Below are positions 44,357-52,519 of a stretch of DNA of 64,000 nucleotides, piece after piece; position 1 is the stretch's first letter, and the number at the start of each line of letters is the position of its first letter. Both the position numbers and the translations under genes were made by a program. The notes under the pieces were generated by a model. That model was not told the origin of the DNA. It saw nothing but the letters and a program-made list of their open reading frames with translations, and searched no databases. Origin of the DNA: JACMJL01 sp963791805 (GTDB taxonomy: Bacteria; Bacillota; Clostridia; Clostridiales; Clostridiaceae); assembly GCA_963791805.1 (NCBI GenBank), contig CAWBTU010000003.1:124001-188000 (forward strand). The letters run 5' to 3'.

Positions 44357-44682
44357 AATTAACTCTTCTTTCTTTTTATTATAATAATTTAATTATACCA
44401 TGTATTTCATCAGAATATATTAATTATTACATAATAAATTGTTAACAAAATATTAAGATGATAGACCTTTTTTATTGTTACTTTACATCACATCAGAATT
44501 TACACTTATTAAATCATTTGTTCTATTTGAATTTTCTTTATTGTCTAATTAAAATTAACCTCAAATTTTTCATAATAAGACTATATTTCACTAAAATATT
44601 GTATAAAAATATGACATAATATAGTATTATATAGATATACATACTTTATTATAATATTCTCAGTATTTATTGGAGGATAACT
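44357..44682. other. AT-rich intergenic region upstream of the EAL gene
   Basis: No gene seen. A plus-strand promoter (TTGTAT-17-TAGTAT) near its right end serves the EAL-domain gene. No GEMM-type riboswitch signature is visible. Confidence 0.4.
44599..44627 (+). promoter_or_regulatory. Promoter of the GGDEF/EAL gene
   Basis: TTGTAT, 17-base spacer, TAGTAT, about 55 bases before the start codon. Confidence 0.5.
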
Positions 44683-46661
44683 ATGAATGAGTACACTTTA
44701 ATAAACAATCTAGAAACTCTTATAATAATTATCATCTTAATATCCCAATCTGGCTTTATTCTCTTTGCCTATTTGGAGCTTAAATCAGACCAATATTTTT
44801 CTAATATTGAGTTTATTAATAATACCTTTAGTGCATTAATGCTTTGGATTATTGAATCAATTCTCCTAATACTTTTCTTCATATTTTCAAACACTTTACA
44901 TATAAATAATACTATAATACATATATCAATACTTGCTTCTATACTACTTTTATCAGTAATTATAACTTTATTAGATTATATTGCAAGAAACAATATAAAT
45001 TTTATTCCTATGCTACCTATAAATTTAATTTCAGCACTCTGTATTTTCCTAATCATTATTTTCAAACTACCACTTCATATTACTTTCAATATTTCGTTGA
45101 TCATTTACGCCTCAATTTCTGCATTTTTTTCAGTAGTCACATATAAAAAAAAGGAGATGACATCAAGATTCGGACTTATTTATACCTTCAGTACTCTTGC
45201 TATAATTTTAACCATAAGTACTCTGACCCGGTTTTGGAGTTTTAGATTCATTTTATTTATAGATTTATCATTATGCCTAATGCTATCAATAAGTTTTTTC
45301 CTATACTATGGTAAACGTTACACTTTGAATATTATGGAAAAAGTAGATTCTATTCAAGCTAAGAATAACGAGTTACTACATGCAGAAACCAAGATTATAA
45401 GTTTAGCCTACTGGAATTCAATTACCCACTTAAAGAATTCAAATAAATTACAAGAAGATATCAAGCTTAATTGTTTTAAGCAAGCTTACTTGATTGTAAT
45501 AAATATAGAGAACTTTAAAGATTTAGGAAACTTATTCGGATACGATAAAAGTAATGAAACTCTTCTTGAAATTGCATGTATTTTGAAATCTCTACTTAGT
45601 GATAAAGATACCTTATACAACTTATTTTATGACAAGTTTGTTTTTCTTCATGATGGAGATATTGATTCCGCATTAATTCTCATTGAGAGCACCTTGAAAG
45701 CATTTAAAAACAATACCTTCGATTCAATGGAGTTAATTCCTTATATTGGAGTTACTCATATTTCTGATGCTGCAAAGACCTTCGATAACCTTATTAAAGA
45801 ACTTGGGTTAGCATCACAATCTGCCAAAAACAATCACACTGATTATGAATTCTATTCTGATAAGCTGTATGATGTGCATGAATATAATTCTAATCTTGAA
45901 AGCAAATTAAGAGATGCAGTGAAAAAAATCAATGGGATATGTATTTTCAGCCAAAGCTATCCTTAGAAGAGAATAAAATAATTGGTGCTGAAGCTCTTAT
46001 TAGGTGGAAAGCACAAGGAACGCCAATCTCACCTGAAATATTTATTCCACTTTCTGAACAACTTGGATTGATTAATGAAATTGGAAGTTTTGTTATAGAC
46101 AAAACCTTTGAATATGTTAATACTTTAGGTACACTAGGGCTTGGAAACCTAGTTATTTCTATTAATCTATCCGCTCATCAGCTTATGGACCCCGATTTTT
46201 TAGATTATATTAAGGAATCAATTAAAAAGCACTCTATAAACCCATCTAATATTACTTTTGAGATAACAGAAACTTCACTTATTAATAATATAACAGAAAT
46301 TAATGATATGTTCTTAAGTTTAAAAGAGCTAGGTTTTGCACTTTCACTTGATGACTTTGGAACAGGTTACTCATCACTGTCATATTTCTCAAAGTTGAAC
46401 TTAGATGAGATCAAATTTGATAGAACTTTTACCCAGAGTCTTCTTCAGAACGAGAAGAATATGATTATGCTAGACTCAATCACTGATGTAACAAAAAAAC
46501 TTGGTGTAAATATTGTAATTGAGGGAGTTGAAACTATAGACCAACTTCACTATGTTCAAGCCCTAGGTTGTGATTTTTATCAAGGGTATCTCTATAGTAA
46601 GCCTGTTCCCTTTGAAGCGTTTGTAACACTCTGCAAACAATCAACGCTACCTTTAGATTAA
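44683..46661 (+). pseudogene. Membrane GGDEF/EAL c-di-GMP phosphodiesterase, split by a -1 frameshift
   Basis: Two overlapping frames form one protein: about seven N-terminal TM segments (residues ~10-210), a GGDEF-like domain, then EAL. The GGDEF signature is degenerate (FYDKFVFL), so no cyclase activity is expected. The EAL domain keeps its catalytic set: GAEALIRW, INLSAHQL, FEITETS, DDFGTGYSSLSYF, DEIKFDR, VIEGVET, QGYLYSKP. At 45922-45928 seven As end the first frame (LRDAVKK-I...) while the next frame continues NQWDMYFQPK. One extra A would restore a single 659-aa protein. It could be a true mutation, phase variation, slippage decoding or an assembly error. Confidence 0.85.
45922..45928 (+). 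other. A7 homopolymer at the frameshift site
   Basis: Seven consecutive As in GTGAAAAAAATCAATGG. With A8 the two frames join seamlessly as V-K-K-N-Q-W-D-M-Y-F-Q-P-K. Confidence 0.8.
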
Positions 46662-46676
46662 TAATATCACCTTTAA

Positions 46677-46991
46677 TTAAATTTTCTCATTAACCTTTTC
46701 CAGCAGCTTCATAAATTCTAATTGATTTTTGATTTCTAAAAACATATCTATTAAAGTTCGGGTAGACATTTTGTTTAGCCCCTTACTTCCGTTCTCTAGT
46801 ATTTCTGTTAATACTTTTATAAATGTCTCATTACTTTTGTCTATGTCTTTTAGCATTTTTTCTGCTCTATCATTAATTATTTCGGATTTCAATTCTTCTC
46901 TTAGATTCTCCGTATATTCTCTCATCATTTCTTGAGTTTCTTCTGGATAGGCTGAGAAATTTTCAGTAATAATATCTTCAAACTTAATCAT
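46677..46991 (-). CDS. Hypothetical helical protein (104 aa)
   Basis: Starts MIKFEDIITENFSAYPEETQ and is acidic, almost entirely helical, with heptad-like stretches (EYTENLREELKSEIINDRAEKM). No motif or TM segment. SD AGAGGTGAT lies 5 bases before the ATG. It lies between the EAL gene and the MFS gene, convergent with the former. Function unknown. Confidence 0.65.
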   Translation of the reverse strand: MIKFEDIITENFSAYPEETQEMMREYTENLREELKSEIINDRAEKMLKDIDKSNETFIKVLTEILENGSKGLNKMSTRTLIDMFLEIKNQLEFMKLLEKVNEKI

Positions 46992-47042
46992 AATATCACC
47001 TCTTATAATTTAAACTTTTATGAATATTGTAACATATAGTGA

Positions 47043-48287
47043 CTAGGCACTTCTTTTTTCATCATAACAATAAAGAAGATATGTTAAGAAAGTGAATATC
47101 ATCATAACTGAGGCAACAACTCTCCATCCATTTTGAATTGTAGTAAACTTAAGTATAGTACCCATAATTGCCGGTCCGATGGTGAATCCTAGCCCCGTAA
47201 TTATAGGTAAAACAGCTTCCATCCTTCCTCTATGCGATGCAGGCGTATGGTTTACAACAAAAGGTCCTGAACTTGTAGCAATAACTATTTCTCCTAAGGT
47301 AATTATAAATACTGAAAGGTATACGAAAGGTATTGTGCTAATAAAGCCCGGCATCCCAAATCCTATTACATAAAGCATCCCTCCAAAAAATATTCTTGCT
47401 ATAGCTTTTTTTCCTGAAATGAATTTGGTTATTAACGGCGTTAATGTTATTACTATTATTGCATTAAAGCTAACAAGTATTCCAAAAAATCCAGCTCCGT
47501 TTCCTGGTACTATCTTAGATACATGTATTGGATACAAATACCCCCATTGCGAGTATACGAAGCTGTAACCAAACATAACTAAAGCGAAAAATATGAGAAT
47601 TGGTCTCTCCAATAATACCTTTATTATAGATCCTTCTGCTTGTTTTTCATGTTTTCTATCTTCACCTAACTTCTCTTTTGTCTTATGTATAGTTTCAGGA
47701 ATGTATGCATAAATTAGAAATACAGTTATAAGGCTTGTCCCTCCATCCAGTAAGAACAATAGCCATAGATATTTCTTTAATAATAGTCCTCCAATTATAG
47801 GTGAAACAGTAAATCCTACATTCATTGCCATATAAAATAAAGAATATGCTCCATCACGATTTTGGGGTGTGGTAATGTCTGCTATCAAGCCACCAGATGC
47901 AGGTCCTGCGATTCCCATTAGAAATCCTGCCAAAATAACCATAGGTACTAAATAAATCGAAGTCCCCAAAGTCGATGCAATGATATAACTAAGAGCTCCA
48001 AGGGAGTTGAAAATAATTATTATTTTCTTTCTACCATAACTATCAGTAAGCTTGCCTCCTATAACACCGCTAAACATAAAGAATATACCTGAACAAGATA
48101 TAATATATCCTGCATCTGTTTTATTGAGTCCAATTTTTAATGTTAGTATTAATGTCAAGAGAGGAAATATAAAGCTTCCTGCTGCATTTACCATTCTCCC
48201 TAGTGCTAAAATGTATATTTCCTTTGATAATCCTTTATATGGATTAAACAATCTTGAATATTTTTTTAATTTTATTTTTTCTTTCAT
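47043..48287 (-). CDS. MFS transporter (DHA1-type) under leader-peptide attenuator
   Basis: A 414-aa major facilitator with ~12 TM segments: GGKLTDSYGRKKIII is motif A, and the central loop has HEKQAEGSIIKVLLER. Paralogous to the MFS at 30340-31581. SD AGGAGG lies 9 bases before the ATG. The 245-base leader contains a promoter, a 25-codon ORF and two successive intrinsic terminators before the gene, the arrangement seen for antibiotic-inducible exporters. This makes drug or peptide efflux the likely role, though the substrate is unknown. Confidence 0.9.
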   Translation of the reverse strand: MKEKIKLKKYSRLFNPYKGLSKEIYILALGRMVNAAGSFIFPLLTLILTLKIGLNKTDAGYIISCSGIFFMFSGVIGGKLTDSYGRKKIIIIFNSLGALSYIIASTLGTSIYLVPMVILAGFLMGIAGPASGGLIADITTPQNRDGAYSLFYMAMNVGFTVSPIIGGLLLKKYLWLLFLLDGGTSLITVFLIYAYIPETIHKTKEKLGEDRKHEKQAEGSIIKVLLERPILIFFALVMFGYSFVYSQWGYLYPIHVSKIVPGNGAGFFGILVSFNAIIVITLTPLITKFISGKKAIARIFFGGMLYVIGFGMPGFISTIPFVYLSVFIITLGEIVIATSSGPFVVNHTPASHRGRMEAVLPIITGLGFTIGPAIMGTILKFTTIQNGWRVVASVMMIFTFLTYLLYCYDEKRSA

Positions 48288-48330
48288 AAAGTCTACCTCC
48301 TGTAAATTTCCATGTGATGCTTAAGAAATC

Positions 48331-48360
48331 AAAAACCAAGCTACAAAATATGTAACTTGG
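48331..48360 (-). terminator. Attenuator terminator T2 upstream of the MFS gene
   Basis: Minus strand CCAAGTTACA pairs with TGTAGCTTGG (one G-U) over a 5-base loop, followed by TTTTTGATTT; 44 bases before the MFS start codon. Confidence 0.75.
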
Positions 48361-48385
48361 CTTTAGAATATTATATTATTATTCT

Positions 48386-48413
48386 AAAAAGCCGCAGGGT
48401 AACAACCTGCGGC
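48386..48413 (-). terminator. Attenuator terminator T1 upstream of the MFS gene
   Basis: Minus strand GCCGCAGG pairs perfectly with CCTGCGGC over a 7-base loop, then TTTTT. Unusually G+C-rich for this genome. It lies 17 bases after the stop of the leader ORF. Confidence 0.85.
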
Positions 48414-48429
48414 ATAAAAAACTAATTCC

Positions 48430-48507
48430 TTAATAGACAGCGCATAGGTCATTTATGATTATTAAATTATCTTTTTCTAAATTTTTAACTATCAACTTTA
48501 ACATCAT
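48430..48507 (-). CDS. Leader peptide ORF (25 aa) for the MFS gene
   Basis: Two consecutive ATGs follow AAAGGGGTTTTTT. The peptide begins MMLKLIVKNLEKDNLIIIND and ends LCAVY; it is not a signal peptide or recognised protein. It lies between a consensus promoter and terminator T1, as expected for a ribosome-stalling leader. Another view is that it is a stand-alone micro-protein ended by T1. Confidence 0.6.
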   Translation of the reverse strand: MMLKLIVKNLEKDNLIIINDLCAVY

Positions 48508-48539
48508 AAAAAACCCCTTTCAATTTATATTCCATTGAT

Positions 48540-48568
48540 AGAATACTTCAAAAAATGACCAATGTCAA
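48540..48568 (-). promoter_or_regulatory. Promoter of the leader/MFS transcript
   Basis: Minus strand consensus TTGACA, 17-base spacer, TATTCT; predicted start about 26 bases before the leader ORF. Confidence 0.75.
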
Positions 48569-48733
48569 CAATAACTTGAAAGTAGTTCAAATGCAAAACT
48601 GTAATAAAATTGTAACCTTTTGTAACTTAATTGGAACTTATAAAAATTAAAAACTGATAAAATATAATTGTTGTGCTAACCAACTTAGTAATCATTTACC
48701 TTTTAAATTTATAAATGAGAGGAAAATTTCTTT

Positions 48734-49621
48734 ATGCTTAAGCTCGTAAAACTTATAACTCTTGCATTGATTTTAGTTGCATATTCTACAGGTGTATGTA
48801 TAGCTAAAACACCTGAATCAAATATTCCTAAAACAAGTATAAACAAACATTTTACTAATGCTCATAAGCTTGATCATCAACTTTTGCCAAATGTAAATAG
48901 AACAATTAAATATATTGGTCATAGAGGTGCTAGTGGATTTGCACCAGAAAACACCATTCCATCATTTAGGCTAGCAGGAAAGCTTGGATTTTGGGGATCA
49001 GAGTGTGACGTCAGAACTACTTCTGATGGTACTTGGATTGTTTTGCATGATGATACTGTAGATAGAATGACAAATGGTACTGGTCAAGTTTCAAATTTTT
49101 CTTTTTCAAAATTAAATAAATTGAACGTTACAGCAGGCAGAAAAATAAATAAATATCCAATGACTAAAATACCAAGACTTAAAGATTACTTGATAACTTG
49201 TAAAAAATATAAAGTAACCCCTGTTATCGAAATGAAAGAAGCCAATAATATACAATATTATGATAAGTTTTTAGATATAATAAATAAATATGGAGATATA
49301 AAAGATACAGTTGTAATATCTTTTTCAACAACTAGCTTAAAAGAGCTTAGGCATCGTAATAGTTCTCTAGCTTTAGGTCTCTTGTGTAATGATATAACAC
49401 AAGAAAGACTTGAATGTGTACAAGCATTAGGTAATACTTTTATAGACAGCTGTGCATCGTCAATAACTAAAGAAAAGGTTGATTTATGTCATTCTAGCAA
49501 TATAAAAGTAGGTGCATGGACAGTTGACGATATCTCAAAAGCTAACGTACTAATGGAAGATAAAGTAGATTATTTGACAACAAATCGATTACTTCCTAGA
49601 TTACCCAAACACGCTATCTGA
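48734..49621 (+). CDS. Exported glycerophosphodiester phosphodiesterase
   Basis: Hydrolyses glycerophosphodiesters to glycerol-3-phosphate and an alcohol. 295 aa with an N-terminal signal peptide (about residues 1-24, ending VCIAKT). The GDPD barrel starts IGHRGASGFAPENTIPSF (catalytic His, Arg, Glu) and continues ECDVRTTSDGTWIVLHDDTVDRMTNG with the second His. The Glu of VIEMKEA is also present. SD GAGAGGAAAATTTC precedes the ATG. The product could feed glycerol-3-phosphate oxidation such as the 15-22 kb operon. Confidence 0.93.
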   Translation: MLKLVKLITLALILVAYSTGVCIAKTPESNIPKTSINKHFTNAHKLDHQLLPNVNRTIKYIGHRGASGFAPENTIPSFRLAGKLGFWGSECDVRTTSDGTWIVLHDDTVDRMTNGTGQVSNFSFSKLNKLNVTAGRKINKYPMTKIPRLKDYLITCKKYKVTPVIEMKEANNIQYYDKFLDIINKYGDIKDTVVISFSTTSLKELRHRNSSLALGLLCNDITQERLECVQALGNTFIDSCASSITKEKVDLCHSSNIKVGAWTVDDISKANVLMEDKVDYLTTNRLLPRLPKHAI

Positions 49622-49645
49622 GCATAATATAGATATTTTTAGACA

Positions 49646-49685
49646 AAAAACACCTATGGGATTTATTAATTTCATAGGTGTTTTT
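49646..49685. terminator. Bidirectional terminator between GDPD and helicase genes
   Basis: Perfect 13-bp stem AAAAACACCTATG / CATAGGTGTTTTT across a 14-base loop; T-rich after the stem on the plus strand. Confidence 0.85.
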
Positions 49686-49698
49686 CTTTTCAAATATT

Positions 49699-50952
49699 TT
49701 AAACTTTACCCTTAGGAATTGCTTTTTTCACATTTCTTCTGGAATATCCATTAGATCTAGGTTTTCCATCAGAATTTTTTTTATTTACCACCACATCTGC
49801 CGCTGGTGCTGATATTCTAAGTGGGTAGGGATGTTCTTCTATGACAGGAATATTCTTAATGATTAACTTTTGTATTCCTTTTAGCCATTCTTTTTCTTCC
49901 TCATCACAAAAAGAAAATGCAACTCCACCAAGCCCTGCCCTTCCAGTACGACCTATTCTATGTACATAGGTTTCTGGAACTTCAGGTAAATCAAAGTTAA
50001 TTACATGTGACAATTCATCTATATCAATACCTCTTGCAGCTATATCGGTTGCAACCAATACCCGAGTTTTACCTTCTTTAAAGTTACTTAATGCCAATTG
50101 CCTTGCAGATTGAGATTTGTTTCCATGAATAGCCTCAGCAGATATTCCAACTTTAATAAGATCTTGAGTAATTTTATTTGCACCGTGCTTCGTTCTTGAA
50201 AAAACTAAAGCAGATATAATGGACTTATCTTTTAACAAATGGATAAGTAATGCTTTTTTATTTTTCTTATTTACAAAAAATAATGATTGCTCTACAGTAT
50301 CAATTGTAGATGATATAGGTGATACGGCAATCTTGGTTGGTTCAATTAAAATTGAGTCTACCAAATTGGTAATCTCTTTTGGCATAGTTGCAGAAAAAAG
50401 CATTGTCTGCCTTTTACTTGGCAATTTCGCAATAATTCTTCTTACATCTTGTACCATACCCATATCAAGCATGCGATCTGCCTCATCTAATACAAAGAAT
50501 TTAACCATATCCAGATTTATATATTTCTGATTTACTAAGTCGATTAATCTACCAGGGGTGGCAACTAATATATCCACTCCAGCTTCCAAAGCATTTATTT
50601 GAGGATTCTGTGAAACTCCTCCAAAAACCACTGTATTCCTTATTCCAGTATACTTGCCATAAGCCGTAAAACTTTCACCAATTTGAATTGCTAATTCTCT
50701 TGTTGGCGCTAATATTAATGCTTGAATATCTTTATGCGCCTTTTTTGTATTCTTCTCGTTGTAAAGAACCTGAAGTATAGGTATGGAAAAGGCTGCAGTC
50801 TTTCCTGTACCTGTCTGGGCACATCCGACTAAATCTTTGCCTTTAAGTAATATGGGGATAGTCTGCTCCTGAATTGGTGTTGCTGTGATATATCCTTCTG
50901 CTTTTAAAGCCTTCTGAATGGGGGCTATGAGATCTAAATTTTCGAATAACAT
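49699..50952 (-). CDS. DEAD-box ATP-dependent RNA helicase
   Basis: A 417-aa helicase with the Q motif before AQTGTGKTAAF (motif I), APTREL (Ia), TPGRL (Ib), DEADRML (II), SAT (III), and helicase C motifs ARGIDID (V) and HRIGRTGRAG (VI). A short basic tail ends GRSRRNVKKAI-like (Lys/Arg-rich), with no DbpA RNA-binding domain. Such RhlE/CshA-like enzymes unwind RNA in ribosome assembly, decay and cold adaptation. SD AAAGGAG precedes the ATG. The leader holds a 10-bp hairpin. Confidence 0.93.
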   Translation of the reverse strand: MLFENLDLIAPIQKALKAEGYITATPIQEQTIPILLKGKDLVGCAQTGTGKTAAFSIPILQVLYNEKNTKKAHKDIQALILAPTRELAIQIGESFTAYGKYTGIRNTVVFGGVSQNPQINALEAGVDILVATPGRLIDLVNQKYINLDMVKFFVLDEADRMLDMGMVQDVRRIIAKLPSKRQTMLFSATMPKEITNLVDSILIEPTKIAVSPISSTIDTVEQSLFFVNKKNKKALLIHLLKDKSIISALVFSRTKHGANKITQDLIKVGISAEAIHGNKSQSARQLALSNFKEGKTRVLVATDIAARGIDIDELSHVINFDLPEVPETYVHRIGRTGRAGLGGVAFSFCDEEEKEWLKGIQKLIIKNIPVIEEHPYPLRISAPAADVVVNKKNSDGKPRSNGYSRRNVKKAIPKGKV

Positions 50953-50983
50953 TTTTTCTCCTTTAAAGTGAGTTTTCTATACT

Positions 50984-51015
50984 TTAGATGCAATAAATAG
51001 TTTTGTTGCATCTAA
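50984..51015 (-). promoter_or_regulatory. Hairpin in the 5' leader of the RNA helicase mRNA
   Basis: Perfect 10-bp inverted repeat TTAGATGCAA / TTGCATCTAA with a 12-base loop, 31 bases before the helicase start codon. No U-run follows, so it is not a terminator; it is placed to affect mRNA stability or translation. Confidence 0.5.
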
Positions 51016-51271
51016 GAAACCTACAATTATTTCTAACTATGAGCATATTGGGAGCGAGACAATTTTACTCATAACAATACAAACTAATTATGGCATAACT
51101 AATAAGACAGTAATTTGTTTACCATAAACATCACTCTATTACCAATCTTAAATGACTATTTGCTATGCGCACGAATTTTATTATACCATACTTCATATTT
51201 TATTGCTGATTAATAGAGAAATGGAATTCAGATGATTCTATATTATTATTGTATATTCTCAATAAAACAAA

Positions 51272-51306
51272 GAAGCTTTATCTGCCATATAAGACCATAA
51301 AGCTTC
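51272..51306 (-). terminator. Terminator of the two-component/lipoprotein operon
   Basis: Minus strand GAAGCTTTAT pairs perfectly with ATAAAGCTTC over a 15-base loop, followed by TTTGTTTTATT. Confidence 0.8.
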
Positions 51307-51337
51307 ATACTATATTTAAATGTTATATTATTAATAG

Positions 51338-51910
51338 TTAGCGTAAAGGTTTAACAGGGGTTGTTCTAAAACTTGAATTAAGTCGAGTTAGAATTGAATC
51401 ATATTCTTCCTTTTTACTAGAAGGATATTTTATAATAAAGCTGTTGATTGACCCCTTCTCTACTACACATTTTTCGTAAACTATTTTTTCTCCTTCAACC
51501 CATGTTGCTACAACCCAGTTATTTTCCTGTTTTCTATAAGTAAACTTATCGCTTTCATTTAACAAATCGTTACAAGGGGATATTGTTTTGTCACCAGAAA
51601 TATTACTAATCCCTGAAATCTTCAGTTCAGCACCATCCTGTTGATTGGTAAAAAGTACACCATCATTATTATCTGAAGAAAATGTAGTTTCAAATTTACT
51701 TGGATAATCTATTCTAAATCCATATCTATTATTAATATAAGTTTTATATGCTGAATGTTCAATATTTTTATTTGTTTTAATAGCCTTTATATTCGGTGAG
51801 TTTTGTTCTAAATTAATCTTTTTATCAGTTTTATTCCTGCTAATGATTACACACCCTAAAAAGCAAATAATTATAAAAGCCATTATAATTAGTATTGTTT
51901 TTATATGCAT
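51338..51910 (-). CDS. Membrane-anchored or lipoprotein-like protein (190 aa)
   Basis: N-terminal hydrophobic segment (IKTILIIMAFIIICFLGCVIIS) with FLGC, a possible lipobox, then a Lys/Asn linker and a ~130-residue external domain containing YGFRIDYPSKFETTF, KLGFSF-like in the neighbour, so the two are related (PsbP/DUF-like fold: 'hydrophobic strand - YPxxF'). SD AAAGGAAAT precedes the ATG. Last gene of the operon begun by the response regulator. Function unknown. Confidence 0.7.
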   Translation of the reverse strand: MHIKTILIIMAFIIICFLGCVIISRNKTDKKINLEQNSPNIKAIKTNKNIEHSAYKTYINNRYGFRIDYPSKFETTFSSDNNDGVLFTNQQDGAELKISGISNISGDKTISPCNDLLNESDKFTYRKQENNWVVATWVEGEKIVYEKCVVEKGSINSFIIKYPSSKKEEYDSILTRLNSSFRTTPVKPLR

Positions 51911-51964
51911 TAGGTTTATTTCCTTTCTAAATATTTTTAATCCATGTTAAGGTCTACAATACGA

Positions 51965-52501
51965 TTAACTTACTTTGAGCGTTTTTAAAATATCTAGAAT
52001 ATCCTTTTTCATATTCTGAAATATCTTAAACTCAGGATTGCTATCTGAAAAGTTAACATCTGTTGGTCCACCAATTAGATAAGTTATTCCTTTAGCCTGG
52101 ATATACCTAGTTGTTCCAATTGTGTCATAAATATTTTCATTTAAATCCTCTGTTTTCTTAATAATAGTAAAAAAAAGTCCCTGTCCATCAGACTCTGATT
52201 TTGAACTAGGTTTAAAATACAAAGAAACACTTGTATCATTTTCTTCAATCCTATATTTGTTTTTCCAACTTTCTGGGATTATAAAAGAAAATCCAAGTTT
52301 ATCACTTTTGAATTCAATTGAACCATTACTTGGTTGAGTGCTAGTGTTATCAATTATTGTTTTATCAGAAGTAGTAGTTGGAGAAATTGATGCTGAGTTT
52401 GTTACCTTCGAAGCACTTTGGCTATCAGAATTCTCACTGGAACATCCAACTGCTAATATCAATAACCACAGGGTAAATAAAATACATACTATTTTTTTCA
52501 T
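51965..52501 (-). CDS. Lipoprotein with PsbP-like external domain (178 aa)
   Basis: Signal peptide with clear lipobox LAVGCSS (lipidated Cys at about residue 20), a Ser/Thr-rich linker of ~40 residues, and a domain beginning DKLGFSFIIPESWKNKYRI, typical of small exported domains that follow the pattern of PsbP/MOG1-like folds. No catalytic motif. SD AAAGGAG precedes the ATG. It lies between the propeller-like protein and the 190-aa protein in the same operon. Confidence 0.78.
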   Translation of the reverse strand: MKKIVCILFTLWLLILAVGCSSENSDSQSASKVTNSASISPTTTSDKTIIDNTSTQPSNGSIEFKSDKLGFSFIIPESWKNKYRIEENDTSVSLYFKPSSKSESDGQGLFFTIIKKTEDLNENIYDTIGTTRYIQAKGITYLIGGPTDVNFSDSNPEFKIFQNMKKDILDILKTLKVS

Positions 52502-52519
52502 ATTTTCTCCTTTACTTTT

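Larger units (their letters stand above)
50953..51337. other. Intergenic region: helicase leader and terminator of the upstream operon
   Basis: No coding frame seen. It holds the inverted repeat at 50984-51015 in the helicase leader, a weaker TATGAG/CTCATA stem at ~51.04-51.08 kb, and the operon terminator at 51272-51306. Confidence 0.5.

Noticed and set aside
44357..44682. Possible c-di-GMP (GEMM) riboswitch upstream of the EAL gene
   Set aside because: No GEMM consensus core or paired elements visible; only a promoter is supported.
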